64,000 bases of DNA from Beta vulgaris subsp. vulgaris (Eukaryota; Streptophyta; Magnoliopsida; Caryophyllales; Amaranthaceae), in NCBI RefSeq assembly GCF_026745355.1, contig NC_079206.1:46364216-46428215 (forward strand). Direction: 5' to 3'. Under the pieces are notes generated by a model. It made no database searches and was not told the origin of the DNA. It was given only the letters and a program-made list of their open reading frames with translations. The position numbers and the translations under genes were made by a program. Below, piece by piece: positions 48,461-61,400 of the stretch (position 1 is the first letter of the stretch; each line of letters begins with the position of its first letter).

Positions 48461-49014
48461 TTTTAGTTAGTTAATTTCTCACATAATTAATTATGTTTTA
48501 GTAGATAGTTTCTGGGAAAAAAAATTACTCTGTAATAGTAAAATTGTAGAATAAAATATACTCAGGAGTCAAGAAGATCTCTTTGTGAAATGTAAAATTG
48601 TTCTAGTCCTTCTTTTCTTTTAGCTTAATTTTTTTTTCTTTCTTAAATCGTACTGAGTGTACAAGATTTTTTTTCAAATCATATGTAAAACAGTAGAAAA
48701 GTCGAGCTCTAAGTATAGAGTCATGTTACCTTGGAAAAATCGAGAAATCTTAAAATACGATGTCCAACAAATTATAAATGTTGGGCAATTATTTATTAGG
48801 TAAAAAAAGTAGTAAAAAGACTTATATGAATTCAGGTGCACCCATTATAGTTATGTAGGTTGTAATGATTACATCTTTTACTATTTTTTCTTTTTCTCTT
48901 CTCAAATTTCCTTATCTTTTCAATTTTTCTCTAACTGCTTCATTTTCTCTCTTTTCAAGTTCTTACTTTGTTTTTCAGTTTCTGTGATATAGTTTATTAT
49001 CAATTGAATTTATT

Positions 49015-49430
49015 ATAGAAGATTAGAATTATATGGTCAGTTTCGATATAGTGTGTTTGTGTGTGTTATAGTGTCTTTCTCTGTGTTATAGTATGTTGTG
49101 ATAGTATTTCTTTGTGCTATATTGTGTTTGTTTGCGATATAGTGTATTTATTTCTGATATAGTGTATTTGTTCGTGATATAATGTTGTTTCTATGTATTA
49201 TAGTTGATTGCACAATTGAACTTGTTATATAAGATTATATTGTCAGTTTCGATATAGTATTTTTGTATGTTGTATAATGTGTTTTTTAGTGATATAATTT
49301 TTTTGCAAGAAATATAGTGTATATTTGTGGTAGTGTTTCTTTGTGTTATAGTGTATTTGTTTGTGATGTAGTTTATTTCTCTCTTATATAGTGTATTTGT
49401 GTGATATAGTGGGTTTATGTGTACTATATT
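49015..49430 (+). repeat. Degenerate ~20-bp tandem repeat, GATATAGTGTATTTGTTTGT
   Basis: Variants of GTGATATAGTGTATTTGTT recur at about 15-25-base spacing through this T/G-rich stretch. Diverged and without coding. Confidence 0.65.
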
Positions 49431-49534
49431 AGTGCGTGTCTCGATTCACGTGCGTGAGTATGGTGGACACTAATTTTACAGTGAACCAGATTCACGGAAG
49501 AGAAAGTAGTATTAATAAAAACCTCCCTTTCATA

Positions 49535-49743
49535 CTTCTTCCGTTTCATACTACTCGCTACACTTCTCAATTCACGGACTCTTAGACAATTTTTGGAGAA
49601 GAAAGAGGTAAAGAGTAAAAAGAAAAGAGACTCATGTGACTGGAAAGATATAGAGAGAGTTTATTACTAAAAAAGAAATTGTAATAAATAATGTGAAACT
49701 TCCCGCAATGAAAAATGTAATAAGTATTAAGAAACGGAAGAAG
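49535..49743. mobile_element. Stowaway-type MITE
   Basis: The ends CTTCTTCCGTTTC and GAAACGGAAGAAG are perfect inverted repeats flanked by TA (49533-49534 and 49744-49745). About 209 bp, AT-rich interior. Confidence 0.85.
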
Positions 49744-50046
49744 TATTTTCACCGTTGCCTTTAAAAATATAAAGAAATGAAGGTAAAAAAAAGAAAGAAA
49801 AAGAAAAGAGAACAGATGTTAAAAGAGTATACGAATACGTTGGATCTAAAAATGCAAGAATAACGTGGAAACTGTTATTTTCAGATTTTCTGTCGGTAGT
49901 CGAGCAATGATCAAAGTGTGGGGATTGTGAAGGCAGCTGGCGTATTTTTGTGTTTTCTTATGCTTAAAAAGGCTCGTGATTAAATTTGTCCTTTATCTAG
50001 ATATCTAGCACGTTAAATTATTTAGCCATAATCGGGAGGCCCACTC

Positions 50047-50198
50047 AATCGAGAGCAATCTTGCATCTTGGAGTCTTGACTATCTAAAATGAAATAAAAG
50101 GTGCCAAATATAACCACCCAATCGTGTGTGGCTCTACTCATTGACGGAATATTAGGATGGGTGGAAGCCCATCACCTAGAGATATCAATTCACAATTT
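50047..50198 (+). repeat. Left copy of a ~150-bp direct repeat
   Basis: AATCGAGAGCAATCTTGCAT through ACCTAGAGATATCAATTC is repeated 2.4 kb downstream (52457-52608) with about 10% differences. The two copies bracket the PIF/Harbinger remnant. Nature unknown; they lack TG...CA ends, so they are not obvious LTRs. Confidence 0.8.
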
Positions 50199-50526
50199 GA
50201 TCGGTGAAACCAATCACAATGACTTGAGTTCAACCTAATTATAATTAACTTTTTTTGCATGCTATGTGTGCGTGCTATCTTAACGTTTTTTTTTCTTAAT
50301 TAGTTATCTATTAAAATTACTCGAACAGACATCTATAATTTTTTTAGTCCTCTCAAATTATTATTTTTTAAATATGTTTTTCTTAAATCATTCGAACATA
50401 CATCTATAATTTTTTATAATTTTTTTAGTCCTCTCAAATTATTATTTTTTATTATGTATTTCATAAATCAATGTTTCTTTGATTTTTTTAGTTGTTTGTT
50501 CATCATTATTCAAATATAGTATCGAG

Positions 50527-50710
50527 AGAGAGTGTGATGGATAGCCTAATGGTTAGAGCTTCCCTTCTGGTTCTAGGAGGTTTTGGAACTGATTCTCTCC
50601 CTTTCCAAGTCGGGATCCCATTTAATCCCCCGACCCAACTTGTCAAGTTTCTCCTTGCCTCATTAAATATATATATTGAAAGAGATTCCTCACACCAAGT
50701 GAAAGATCAC
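50527..50710 (+). mobile_element. Candidate tRNA-derived SINE
   Basis: GATAGCCTAATGGTTAGAGC matches the A-box region of tRNA-like SINE heads (TRGYNNANNNG). About 35 bases on, GGTTTTGGAACTGATTCTC could be a worn B box. The 3' border is unclear. Confidence 0.4.
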
Positions 50711-50865
50711 CTTTAAGGATAGTTGAAGAAAGTGGTAGTGAATATATACACAGATTATTACATGCTCATCTCAATCTATGTAAAGAGCAATGAAGATTAG
50801 ATAGAAACATATTTTTACAACTAGTTACTTGTTTGTCGGAGAAATAATTATTATAAAGTGGTAGA

Positions 50866-51990
50866 TTCATTGAAGTGGCGGAGCAAATAGGAATTTTTCT
50901 ATATATTATAGCTAAAGGAGGTTCTTATCATGGTGATGCCGCTGATCGATTTCAACATTCAATTGCAACGATTAGCTTCTATTTCAAACAAGTATTGAAG
51001 GCAATTGTTCATCTATCTACTGAGATCATAATACCATATCAAGATTTGAATGAAGTACCTGCACAAATAGCGCAAAATCAACTATAATGGTCATTCTTTA
51101 AGGTAACACTGTACACCACCTTATAACTTTACATTGCATTACTTGGCATATTATATCTTCTATCTACAATGTCAATAACACATTATTTGTTGTGATGCTC
51201 TAAGGATTGTGTTGGAGCTCCAGATGGGACTCATATAAATGCACTTGTAAGCGACAATGATGATATATCATTTCGAGGACGCAAAGGAAACAAAATGTGG
51301 AATGTTTTGGATGCATGTTCGTTTGATAGTTTATTCACATTCGTTAATGTTTGAATTGAACGGAGTGCTCATGATATCACAGTTTGGAGTAATTGCTTAA
51401 CGGAACCAGAATTTCAATTTCCACATCACCCTGCAGGTATAAATTAGTAAAAAGTTTGGATTACTACAACTATAATACAAGAAAAAATATGTACATTCTC
51501 ATTTTTTTTTAACAAAAAAATACTATTTGGTAGTTGCTGGACATCAAAATACTATTGGATACTTGAGTCCATTTAAATACAAAAACATAAGATATCACAT
51601 TCCCGGATTTCAAAATCCCCCCCCCCCGCCCTCTACAAGGCATGTTAGAAAACTTTAATTATCGTCACTCATCTCTACATATTACAATTGAAAGATGTTT
51701 TAGGACCCTTATAAAGAGATGGAAAATATTGTCAAACATGCCGAACATGGATGTCCCGTATCAATTGGCTATTGTGGTTTATGCATTCACACTCCAAAAT
51801 TTCATCCGATTGTATGAGTTGGATATACCAATTTCAAGGACCGTAAATATTACACCAAGTAGCGCATAACTGATTGTCATATGTTCAATGACTTGCACAA
51901 GAAAGAAATGGATATGGTGCAACTTCAAATAGCTAAAGAAATTTTGAATTCAGTAGGAAGAGGTATAGCAGAGGTAAATTTATAATTTGT
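50866..51990 (+). pseudogene. PIF/Harbinger transposase (DDE_4), degenerate
   Basis: Plus strand: VAEQIGIFLYIIAKGG and RFQHSIATISFYFKQVLKA (50872-51000) form the N-terminal part. After a probable intron come CVGAPDGTHINALVSDND and FRGRKGNKMWNVLDACSF (about 51210-51330), with the first catalytic Asp in DGTH. ERSAHDITVWSNCL (about 51360) has the second, after an in-frame stop. RHSSLHITIERCFRTLIKRW (51660-51720) holds the Glu and is followed by VVYAFTLQNFIRLYE. Stops and missing stretches (the DAGY block is absent) make it inactive. The right end of the element is probably GTGAACTGAACATAGCC at 52438-52454, like the GTTCAG-bearing ends of the Harbinger element at 25832. The left end was not found. 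Confidence 0.85.
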
Positions 51991-52454
51991 ATCCCGCACT
52001 TAGCTTATTTTGAATTATAATGAACTTAGTAGTTTCGTTGTCATGACTATGAGCTATCATATTTTATATATTTCTTATTTTTGCGCCAATCTTATGTTCT
52101 TAGCACGTGGTTTTTAATGTTCTATTATTTAATAACAACAAATTAACTTAAATAATGATAACAATGACATTTATAATGATACCAACGAGATTAATAATAA
52201 TTACCAATATTAATAATTAATAAGTACATTACAAAAATCAAACCATTTTCTCAGCAACAATAATAATCCTTTTGAATAGATGTACTATTAAATAATAGTA
52301 TAAATAGTAATAATAAGTTTGTAAATATAAGCATGATTTGATCTGAACTTATATGATCTGACATGAACTTATTTTTTTTAATCTGATCTGATCTGAACCT
52401 ATTTTTTCTGATCTGATCTTAAATAAGTAAAAATAAGGTGAACTGAACATAGCC
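51991..52454. other. 3' part of the Harbinger remnant
   Basis: AT-rich, then repeats of CTGATCTGATCTGAAC (52330-52425) leading to the putative terminus GAACTGAACATAGCC with TAA just outside. This mirrors the subterminal GAACT repeats of the shorter Harbinger element in PAP intron 2. Confidence 0.55.
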
Positions 52455-52456
52455 TA

Positions 52457-52608
52457 AATCGAGAGTAATGTTGCATCTTGGAGTCTTGGATATCTAAAAT
52501 GAAATGAAAGGTGCCAATTATAACCACCCAATCGTGAGTGGCTCTACTCATTGGCGGAATATTAGGGTGGGTGGAAGCCCAACACCTAGAGCTATAAATT
52601 TACAATTG
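52457..52608 (+). repeat. Right copy of the ~150-bp direct repeat
   Basis: Matches 50047-50198. It starts immediately at the presumed TAA target of the Harbinger remnant. Confidence 0.8.
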
Positions 52609-53395
52609 ATAGTTTGTCGTACACATGTCAAAAATAATTCCTGCAAAACCTTCTAACAATGTAGTAGGGTAATTAGGGCCGAATCTAGAGAGATGGTCGT
52701 CTTAATTTAGTTTTAAAGGTAGATAAACTAAACAAGATCGGGATTATGAATATTAAAGTTCTAAACTAATTAAACTACGAAAATGAAGCTAGAAAGGATC
52801 TAGGGCAATGGCTCACCATGTTCATATATATAATATATCAAAATATCATCAATAGTTCAACTAATCAGATATCTAGAGCACATGTTAATCCTACGGTAGG
52901 GTCTTAACACTCTCAAATAAACATATGCAGTATTGTCGCCAACATAATCAAATTTGCTAATTGTAGGAAAGCCTCTAAGATCTTGGTCAATACAAACAAT
53001 TATTAGCAATATTTATTCAGATAATTGATCAGATCGCAAGATTAACAATAAAAACACTAATCAATTAGAGATATCAATAACTAATCAAACCATTAATAAA
53101 TATCAATCAAATCATAGCATATAAACATGGATTTCCAAACCCTAGAAATAAAAACTACTCAATCATGAAATAGATAACAAAATATAAATCTACAAAGAAA
53201 AACATAATCAAAGAAATCAATGAAAGAAAAGAGATGAAAATAATAAACTCATGAATTAATGATGAAGAATAATAACTAGGGTCTACTAAAAAAAACTAGA
53301 GAGGAAAAGGAGGAGAAAACTAAACTAAAACCTAGAAATATAAAAATAACATGTTAGGGAGGAGGAGAGGAAAGAGTAAAAACCTAATATAATTA
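52609..53395. other. Intergenic AT-rich sequence
   Basis: No gene or repeat supported. Confidence 0.4.
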
Positions 53396-56216
53396 ACTAG
53401 TTTTAGGACCTGTGCATAATAAACGGGTGTATTTATTACTTTATAACATAATTAAATTAAGTCGATCACATAATAACAATGAAACAAATTACACAAATTC
53501 ATATAATCTAAATGTAAGAGTAGTAGAGAGCACAAAGTACAAGTAAAAGCTTATAAATCAATCTATATGTTTGGGAACACTTCCTTGTTATTTGTAAACT
53601 ACATTTGTTGTACTTGTACGCACACCGTGTTCTTTATCAAACGGAAGGATCTTGAGACCTTTTTTGCTCGTGACTCTGGAAGCAGCAACTTAAAATTGAC
53701 CATGGCTGAAAACAGGTCTTGGGAGATACAGGCCTACATGAGACATAGATTGTCCTTGACTTTTATTTAAAATTATAGCAAAACAAACCATTAAAGAAAA
53801 TTGGCGTCTCTGAAATCTGATAGGAAATTTAGTCGAGTCAGACGGAGTGAGTGTCATTCTTGGGATAAATACTTTTTCTCCGGCATTGCTTTCAGAAATA
53901 ACAGTAGTTTCAATAACATGATTGCCTAAATGTTTACCGACTAATCTCGTGCCATTACATAATCCCAAAGTTTAATCAATATTCCTTAGAAGCATAATTG
54001 CGCACCAACCTTTAATGATTGTATTGAGGAATTCAGTGGAGTATATTTCATGTACTCCAAATTTACCCTCTTCGCTGCTTACAACATCCAAACTTAAATA
54101 CACTTTCTCTTCTCCATGAATGGTAGATAGAACATGATCATTGACTATCTCCCCTACCTCATTTGTTGGCGCCAAAATAGCTCTTTCCTGAAAGTATTTA
54201 GCTTCCCAAATATGGTCATGTAGGTTTGGATAAGTTCTATCAACAATTGCTAAAATTGGATCGACCCTTGGATCTATAAGGATATATTTTGCAACCTCAA
54301 TTACTGCTTTACCATCATTAGGACCTCCAGCCTTTCCATCTTTACGCTTAATATCCACTCTGAGAATTCTCGCAGTTCATCAACAAAAGATTTTGAGGAA
54401 CCTAATTGTAGTCTCATATTGCTAGTAAGTCTTAGGACGTTATAGGGATCCCACAAATAAGATCAATTAATGGTACCGAACATGATATCTTGTCTCGTTC
54501 CTTATGGTACTATTAATATCCACCTGAGCTCACCATCATATACCATAACTTTGCCTCCAAAAGGTCGATGCAAGTTATCCCTATCAACATACCTCATTAT
54601 GTCCCTCAAACTTTTATCAAGTGCTTCAAAATAATACTTATGCATCATGGTCGCTTCATTCCATATAATAAGTTTTGTCTTGATAAGAAGATCAGCCTAA
54701 TCCGACCCTGGGCGAATGTCGGCACATGTAGAATTCTTATTTACATTCAAAGGGATACCGAATCTCGAATGCGCCGTTCTTCCTCGTGGAAGGAGAGGAG
54801 AAGCAATTCCACTCGAAGCTACAAGCAATACAAGTCAACCTATCTTCCTTATTGCAGCACATAATGTCTTCCAGACATATGTTTTTCCGGTCTCTCCGTA
54901 GCCAGAAACGAAAAAGACACCTCCTTCTTGACTCGACACAACATCCATTACTTCCCGATAGATCATGGACTGCTCATCAATTAGACCTTTATACAATTTA
55001 TCGTGTTCCAAGGTCATTTCTTGTATGTTGTAAGAAAGCTCATCTACTATGAGCTTGTTATGTCCTTCAAACATGATTAGTTCATCTAGAAAAGGCATCT
55101 CACTAAATCTACGCAAGCTGCTACCATTAGTTTGGAGCGTGGTTTCAATCTCAGCCAACGCAAAGCTTTGATTTGATCGTTAGTTAACTATAGATCCGTG
55201 AAAACATATATTCAAATAAAACAATAGTAACTTACATTAAGTACACACATTGGTTTAGAATATCATAGTAACTATTAAATAATGTGTTCATAGTTGTGTA
55301 CCTTTATTTTTCTGAATACCACACTGCTTGTACATAATGTCGTCAGATAGTACCCTCCAAGTCTTATGCCAAATGTCCTTCGGCTTCGACATACTCCCGG
55401 ATAATAGTAACATGGAGAACAAATGTCTTAGGTAGTGCCTTGATTCTCTAAAACTTGCTTCTGTTATTACGTCAACATACTCCTTATCATCATCAAGTAA
55501 TCCCCTTTCATAGAAAGCTTTCTTGAATGTAGGATACACTGCGCCTGCTTCCAAAAAAATCTTGTAGGAAACTCTACATTACTAAGCGCTCTGACTTCTT
55601 CATATTTTTCATTAGATTTCATCCAAGACATACAGGAATTTCGTATTATCGATATGAGGCTTGTCTAGTATAGATTCTACATCAGCATGGTCATTAAACA
55701 AAACAGTTTGCTCTCCTGGTACATGGAAACTTAGCCTCTCAACAGCAGGAGTCCGATAATAGATGATGAATCCAAAAACCCTCCAAATTGCTTTGCATGT
55801 TGAAATGTATCAGCAATCGTGGTACATCTTTATCTCATCGATTTTTTCCCTTCACCTTCTTTCTGTTTATGTTGATAAGTCGTAACCCTATCGTACCCCT
55901 TGTTTATATATTTGAACAGGTATTTAATTGATCTTGACTGGTTACACCATTCAACATTTATATGTGCTTGATATTTACGTAGCAATTCAGCATTATATGG
56001 AACAACATACCTATTGTCAAGAGGAACTCCACTCTTCTCAACTATAGATCCATTATCTCTTCCCCTGTAAACTGGATATTCTTCATCATCCACTTTAGTC
56101 CAATCAATAAATCTCTTTGGAAAAAGCTTACTGCATTGTTTGTCAATCATACAAGGTGCATTCGTGTTTGGTGCACCACATGACCGTGCATCATGAACTC
56201 ACTAACGGCTTGATAT
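53396..56216 (-). mobile_element. Helitron, 3' half, truncated at its 5' side
   Basis: On the minus strand the 3' terminus ends CTAGT (53400-53396) followed by T, preceded by a worn hairpin (CCCGTTTATTATGCACAGG) and CCTAAAA. It is the same terminus type as the Helitron at 18552, with a diverged stem. The gene inside (53690-56212) encodes the Helitron Rep/helicase. The 5' side stops abruptly at 56216, where unrelated sequence starting TGTAACACCCCC begins, so the 5' TC end is not in the window. Confidence 0.85.
53690..56212 (-). pseudogene. Helitron Rep-helicase (RepHel), C-terminal part, degenerate
   Basis: In order from 56212 downward on the minus strand: a helitron_like_N/Rep-side segment ([18 protein letters not shown], frameshifted near 56180; [18 protein letters not shown] block at 55920); a linker (RHYLRHLFSMLLLSGSM; 55430); and Pif1 helicase with Walker A GYGETGKTYVW (about 54900), where Glu replaces the usual Gly of GGTGKT. 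Then come ERAILAPTNEVGEIVND (about 54180) and the C-terminus LCNGTRLVGKHLGNHV, PRMTLTPSDSTKFPIRFQRR, ILNKSQGQSMSHVGLYLPRP and VFSHGQF (53968-53690). Family role: rolling-circle transposition. Many frame changes and stops; inactive. Confidence 0.88.
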
Positions 56217-58410
56217 TGTAACACCCCCAAGTTTCTCGCATTTAAATAAAAAATTTAGTAAATAATATTTGAGTAATTTAGGAGTATTATCGCCACGTGA
56301 CTAACGCTTTCGGTACTAACTAACAAAATAACTTACAGTGGAAGACTTTAACCAAAAAAAATAATGATAATACTTCTTTATTAATAAAAGTAAATATTGT
56401 CTCAAAACTCAATATAATAAAATGCCCTAATCTAGGTGAAGATCCCCTTCCTAGTATGCTCCCATGCACATCCAAAATTCACCTGCAAAACTGCTTACCA
56501 AAAAGGTAAACAGGGAAAAGCGAAATAGGAAAAAGCAAATACGGGTCAGTATAAAACTAAGTACCAAATGTACTAGATAAGTAACACATTTGTTAGTTCG
56601 CAACATTCTTTTTTTCATTTCGAAAACTCCATCACTAATAATTCAAGAATAACTCTTTAAGAATAAATTACCTTCAAACACTTTAATAATAATTCAAGAA
56701 TAACCTTTTCAGAACAAAATCTTTCCAAATACTTGAATAATAATTCAAGAATAACCTTTTAAGAACAAACTCTTTCCAAACACTTGAATAATAATTCAAG
56801 AATAACCTTTTAAGAACAAACTCTTTCCAAACACTGGAATAATAATTCAAGAATAACCTTCTAAGAACAAACTCTTTCCAAACAACTTGGATAAAAAAAA
56901 TCTTGAAAAAATTCCTCTTATTATCTCCCCTTTGATTTTGCTAAGTGTGCACACCCCCCAAGCTAGTCATCCCATCACGGAGCTATACCAAGGGGTAACT
57001 ATAATTGCCAACAAGTGGACTTTGAATCTCTTGATGTTTATCAAGTGGAAATAATAATAATATGACTTGTAAGTCATAAATAAACATCCTTTCCTTATAA
57101 ACAACTTTTTTTTTTAACATTCAAAGTTCATAAAAATCAATCATCATTTCCTTGTAAAAAATAATTTAATTTTCCAGAAAGGATAACAAAACTTCCATAT
57201 AAAAATGATTGATAAAATCATTCCGTCTTTTCACTTCAAAGAATGAATAATAAAATATTATAACCATTTAAAACTAAATTTCTAAACCAATCTAACCATT
57301 AAATTAATAAACAACTTTATCAAATAAAATCACATTTCAAATGATCTAGCTACATAACGTACCTTGATCTTGCGCAAAGAGTATACTAGTATCTCCACTT
57401 AGTCTTAATCTTAAACGATCTCCTAACAAACAAACAATGGAAATGTACTTATAAGAATAAACTGATTGGTAAAACATGAAATCTCATCCATTTATCCATA
57501 ACATATAGCTAATTAATTTTGTTGATTACCTATACATTGTGTTTTGATGCATACCATCATTATTATGTGGTATTGACTTTAATAAGATGTATTTTTCCCA
57601 ATAGGACCTAGAATTTTTGTGGAATTTTTTCATTTTTACTACTTTATAATAAACGATAATAATGCATGAAAATTTTGATCAACGAACATTTTTTTATATA
57701 TATATAGTTTCTTATTAACTATAAAATTAACAAGATTAGATGATTAAAACAAAAGAAAGAAAAATTAAAGATTAACTTTTCTTGTAAATCCAATAAAACT
57801 TTGGCAGACTTGTTCTGTTAGACCAATTTTCTTACTTCTCAGTCAAGAATCAGAAAACATGCATCCACGATCTTATTAGAAACAATTGCTGAGGCCTAAG
57901 TTTAGTCTTTGATATGGTGTTTGGGAAGAATATGGGAATAGGAAGCCCCACATTGGAATAGTATGAGGAATAGACATACTTTATATTAAAAGAGCACACA
58001 TGTATTGTATGAGTATTTGGAGGGGAACCAAAGTCTGCTATGTGCTATGATTGTATACTAAATATAATTGAGTGATTAATTAACTTAATCACATATTATT
58101 ATTTTTTAATTAATCGCACCTTTTCGATAACCATCACGTCCCTTAGTGATAGATGACAATAAATGCCGCCATTTTGGATATATATATCTATACACTTATG
58201 GTGCTCTTGTACTAGTTACTCTTCATCTTTTATTTTTATCACATAAATCTGTTCATAGGGAAAACTGATGGAAATTGCTACCATTTGATTTCACCGTTAG
58301 GGAAATCACAGGGGTTTATTAGCCATTAACTCTTAGCATTCTTGATAGTGGGGGCTAATAATACGAAAAGGACAGTGAATTTATCATGTCCCTAACATCC
58401 CCAACCATTA
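56217..58410. other. Unassigned insert; right part may be the 5' LTR/leader of the copia element
   Basis: It begins TGTAACACCCCC, a start common to plant LTRs, and interrupts the Helitron. 56217-57895 shows no coding apart from a minisatellite (56633-56890). From about 57895 (GGGAATAGGAAGCCCCACATTGG onward, described in parts) the sequence resembles copia LTR promoters, with TATATATATCTATACAC near 58180. No clear LTR end, primer-binding site or second LTR is visible, because the element runs off the window. Confidence 0.35.
56633..56890 (+). repeat. ~57-bp minisatellite, about 4-5 copies
   Basis: AATAATTCAAGAATAACCTT then TTAAGAACAAACTCTTTCC and AAACACTTG repeats at about 57-base spacing, with the first copy the most diverged. 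Confidence 0.85.
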
Positions 58411-58413
58411 TAT

Positions 58414-61400
58414 GTGACAATCTATTGTTATTATTATTTCTGCAGTATGAATACTGCAATGGAGAACGCTTTGAAAATAATTGGTGATGCCGGAAAATTG
58501 GATCGCTTTGATGGAACAAACTTCACTCGTGGGAAGGAAAAGATGACGTTTTTACTGATTGCATTGAACATCTTCTATATTATGGATAATGATTTGAAGC
58601 CACTGCCAGAAGCAAGCGATAAGGATACTGAACATATCGTTGCTGATTGTAAGAAGAGAAAAGATGATGAACTTTTGTGTCCTGGCTACATTCTCAACAA
58701 TTTGTCAGATCATTTGTATGATTTATATACTCCAGTTCAATCTGCAAAGGAAATATGGAAGGTACTCGAGGTAAAATATGCAACAGAAAAAAAGGGGAAG
58801 ATAAGTTTTTAACCATGCAATTCTTTGAATTCACTATGCTTGATAATGTGTTTGTTCTTAATCAAGTTCATGAATTTCTAACTTTGACCTCTAAATTTGA
58901 AGATCTTGTTATAAACATTCATAAAAATTACTTTTGGGGTTATTATTGCTAAATTACCTTCGAACTGCAATGATTATAGGAAGACATTGTTACATACATC
59001 TGAGAATTTTAATTTTGAACATATACATAAGCATTTACGGATTGAAGAGGAAGCTCATATTCGTGATAAGAGATATAATGAGGCATCTAGTACCACAATA
59101 AATCATGTTTCTGATTCTCAAATGGGAAAGAGAGGCCAAAAGAGATAGGGTAATTATAACCATAATAATCTCAACAATAACAAGAAGGATAAGAAGAATT
59201 GGTCTGATGTTGTTTTTTATAATTGTGGTTATAAAGGACATATAAAACAATTATGTAAACAACCCAAGAAAAAAGAAAACAATAATCATATTAAGAAGGA
59301 GAATGATGACCAGAAAGAAAGTGAAAACATGATAGAAAAGGTGGAGAATAATGAAATTATTGCCATGCTTATGGAGCTTCAAATTGGTATAATCCAAGGT
59401 ATGCATATGGCAGCAACAACCACAATAGATGATTGGTAGTATGATTCTGGTGCAACAATTCATGTTTGCAACAACCGAGCACTTTTTAAGACATACACCA
59501 AATTTGCTCTGGATCATGAAGTTTTGCTCGGTGATCATCACTCTTCCAAGGTCCAAGGCATTGGAATAGTGGAACTTCAATTTACTAGTGGACAGAAAGT
59601 GACATTATCTAATGTTCTACATGTATCAAGGATGAGAAAGAACCTTGTATCTGGTTTTGTGTTATGTAAAAGGGGATTAAAGGTCGTGATAGAATCTGAC
59701 AAAGTGATTCTATCCAAGATCGGGGAATTTGTTGGGAAGGGTTATGTTTGTGATGGTATGTTAAAAATATCTATTGATAAACTTGAATGTTCTAATTACT
59801 TTGTGAATAATGTAGAATTTTCTAATTTTGATTTATGGCACAACCGACTAGCACATATTAATTATAGAACTATGAAATATATGTCTAAAAATGATATGAT
59901 TTTTTATGGAAATGCACATAAAAATAAATGTGAAATATGTGTTCAAGCAAAAATGAAAGAAAATCATTTCAAAAGGTAGAATGAGATTATGAAATTCTAG
60001 AACTAGTTCATTCGGATATTTGTGAGTTGAATGGAAAATTAACTAGAGCTGGAAATAGGTATTTCATAACTTTCATAGATGATAGTTCCCATAATAACTT
60101 ATATTTATTTAATGAGAACTAAAGATCAGGCCTTTGATATGTTCAAATGTTACAAAGCAGAAGTTGAATTACAAAAGGATAAGAAAATTAAAATTTTAAG
60201 AAGTGATAGAGGTGAAAAATATTTTTCCATTGATTTTACTTCGTTTTGTGAAAATCATGAAACTATACATCAAGTAAGTGCTCCATATAGACCACAACAA
60301 AATGATGTGGCAGAGAAAGAATGGTGCTCTAATTGATTTGTTAAATGTCTTGCTTGTTAATGCTAATTTACCATTGAATTTATGGGGTGAAACTTTATTA
60401 ACAGCATGCATGTCATGTACATAATAGTGTCCCTTCTATGAGAAAGAATGTTTCTCCATATGAGAAATGGAAAAACAGGAAACTTAATGTTAGTTATTTC
60501 AAGGTATGGGGTTGTCTTGCATATTATAAGGTCCCAGAACCCAAGAAACCTAAGTCAGGACCAAGAGCTTTGAAAAGTGTATTTGTAGGATATGCTGACA
60601 ATCCCAAAAGCGTATAGACTTTTGGATTTAGAGTCTAATGTTATTATGGAATCTAGAGATGTAGATTTTTTCGAAAATAATTTCGAGGTGATTCTACAAA
60701 TAATGACAGCTCAACACTAGTACCACAAAATGTTAATGTTCCAATTCCTAGTTCAAGTGAAAAAATAATTGTACCTAAATCTTCTAATGAACCTAAAAGA
60801 AGTCAAAGGGTTAGGAAAGAGAAAATTTTGGGTCCAGACTTTATCAATTCACAAGTTTTTTCCTTTCTTGTTGAGGGAAATAGGAATGAAGTTACAAATC
60901 AAATGCCTATTTTACTTAATGTAAAAGAAGATGAAAGACTTTCAAAGATGCAATGGCTTCAAGAAATTCGGCCTTTTTGAAAAAGGCAATAAATAATGAG
61001 ATGGAATCCTTGATGTATAACAACACTTGGTATCTCTCGGATTTGCCTCAAGGTTCCAAAGCTATTGGTTGCAAGTGGGTGTTTAACATTAAGTATAATA
61101 GTGATGGATCCATTTTATGTTTCAAGGTTAGACTAGTGGCATAGGGTTTCACCCAAAGAGAAGGGATTGATTTTTTTGACACTTACGCACCAGTCGCAAT
61201 AACATCCATCAGAGTGTTGTTGGCTCTAGCATCTATATATGGTTTGCTTATGCACCAAATGGATGTAAAAATAGCCTTCTCGAATGGTGAGTAACAGGAA
61301 GAAGTGTACATGAAACAACCTGAAGGTTTTGTATTACCTGGAAACAAGAACAAAGTTTGCAAAGTGGTTAGATCCTTGTATGGATTGAAAAAAGCACCTT

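Noticed and set aside
56217..58410. A defined 5' LTR of the copia element starting TGTAACACC
   Set aside because: The 2.2-kb span is long for a copia LTR. No TG...CA end next to a primer-binding site was visible, and the other LTR is outside the window.
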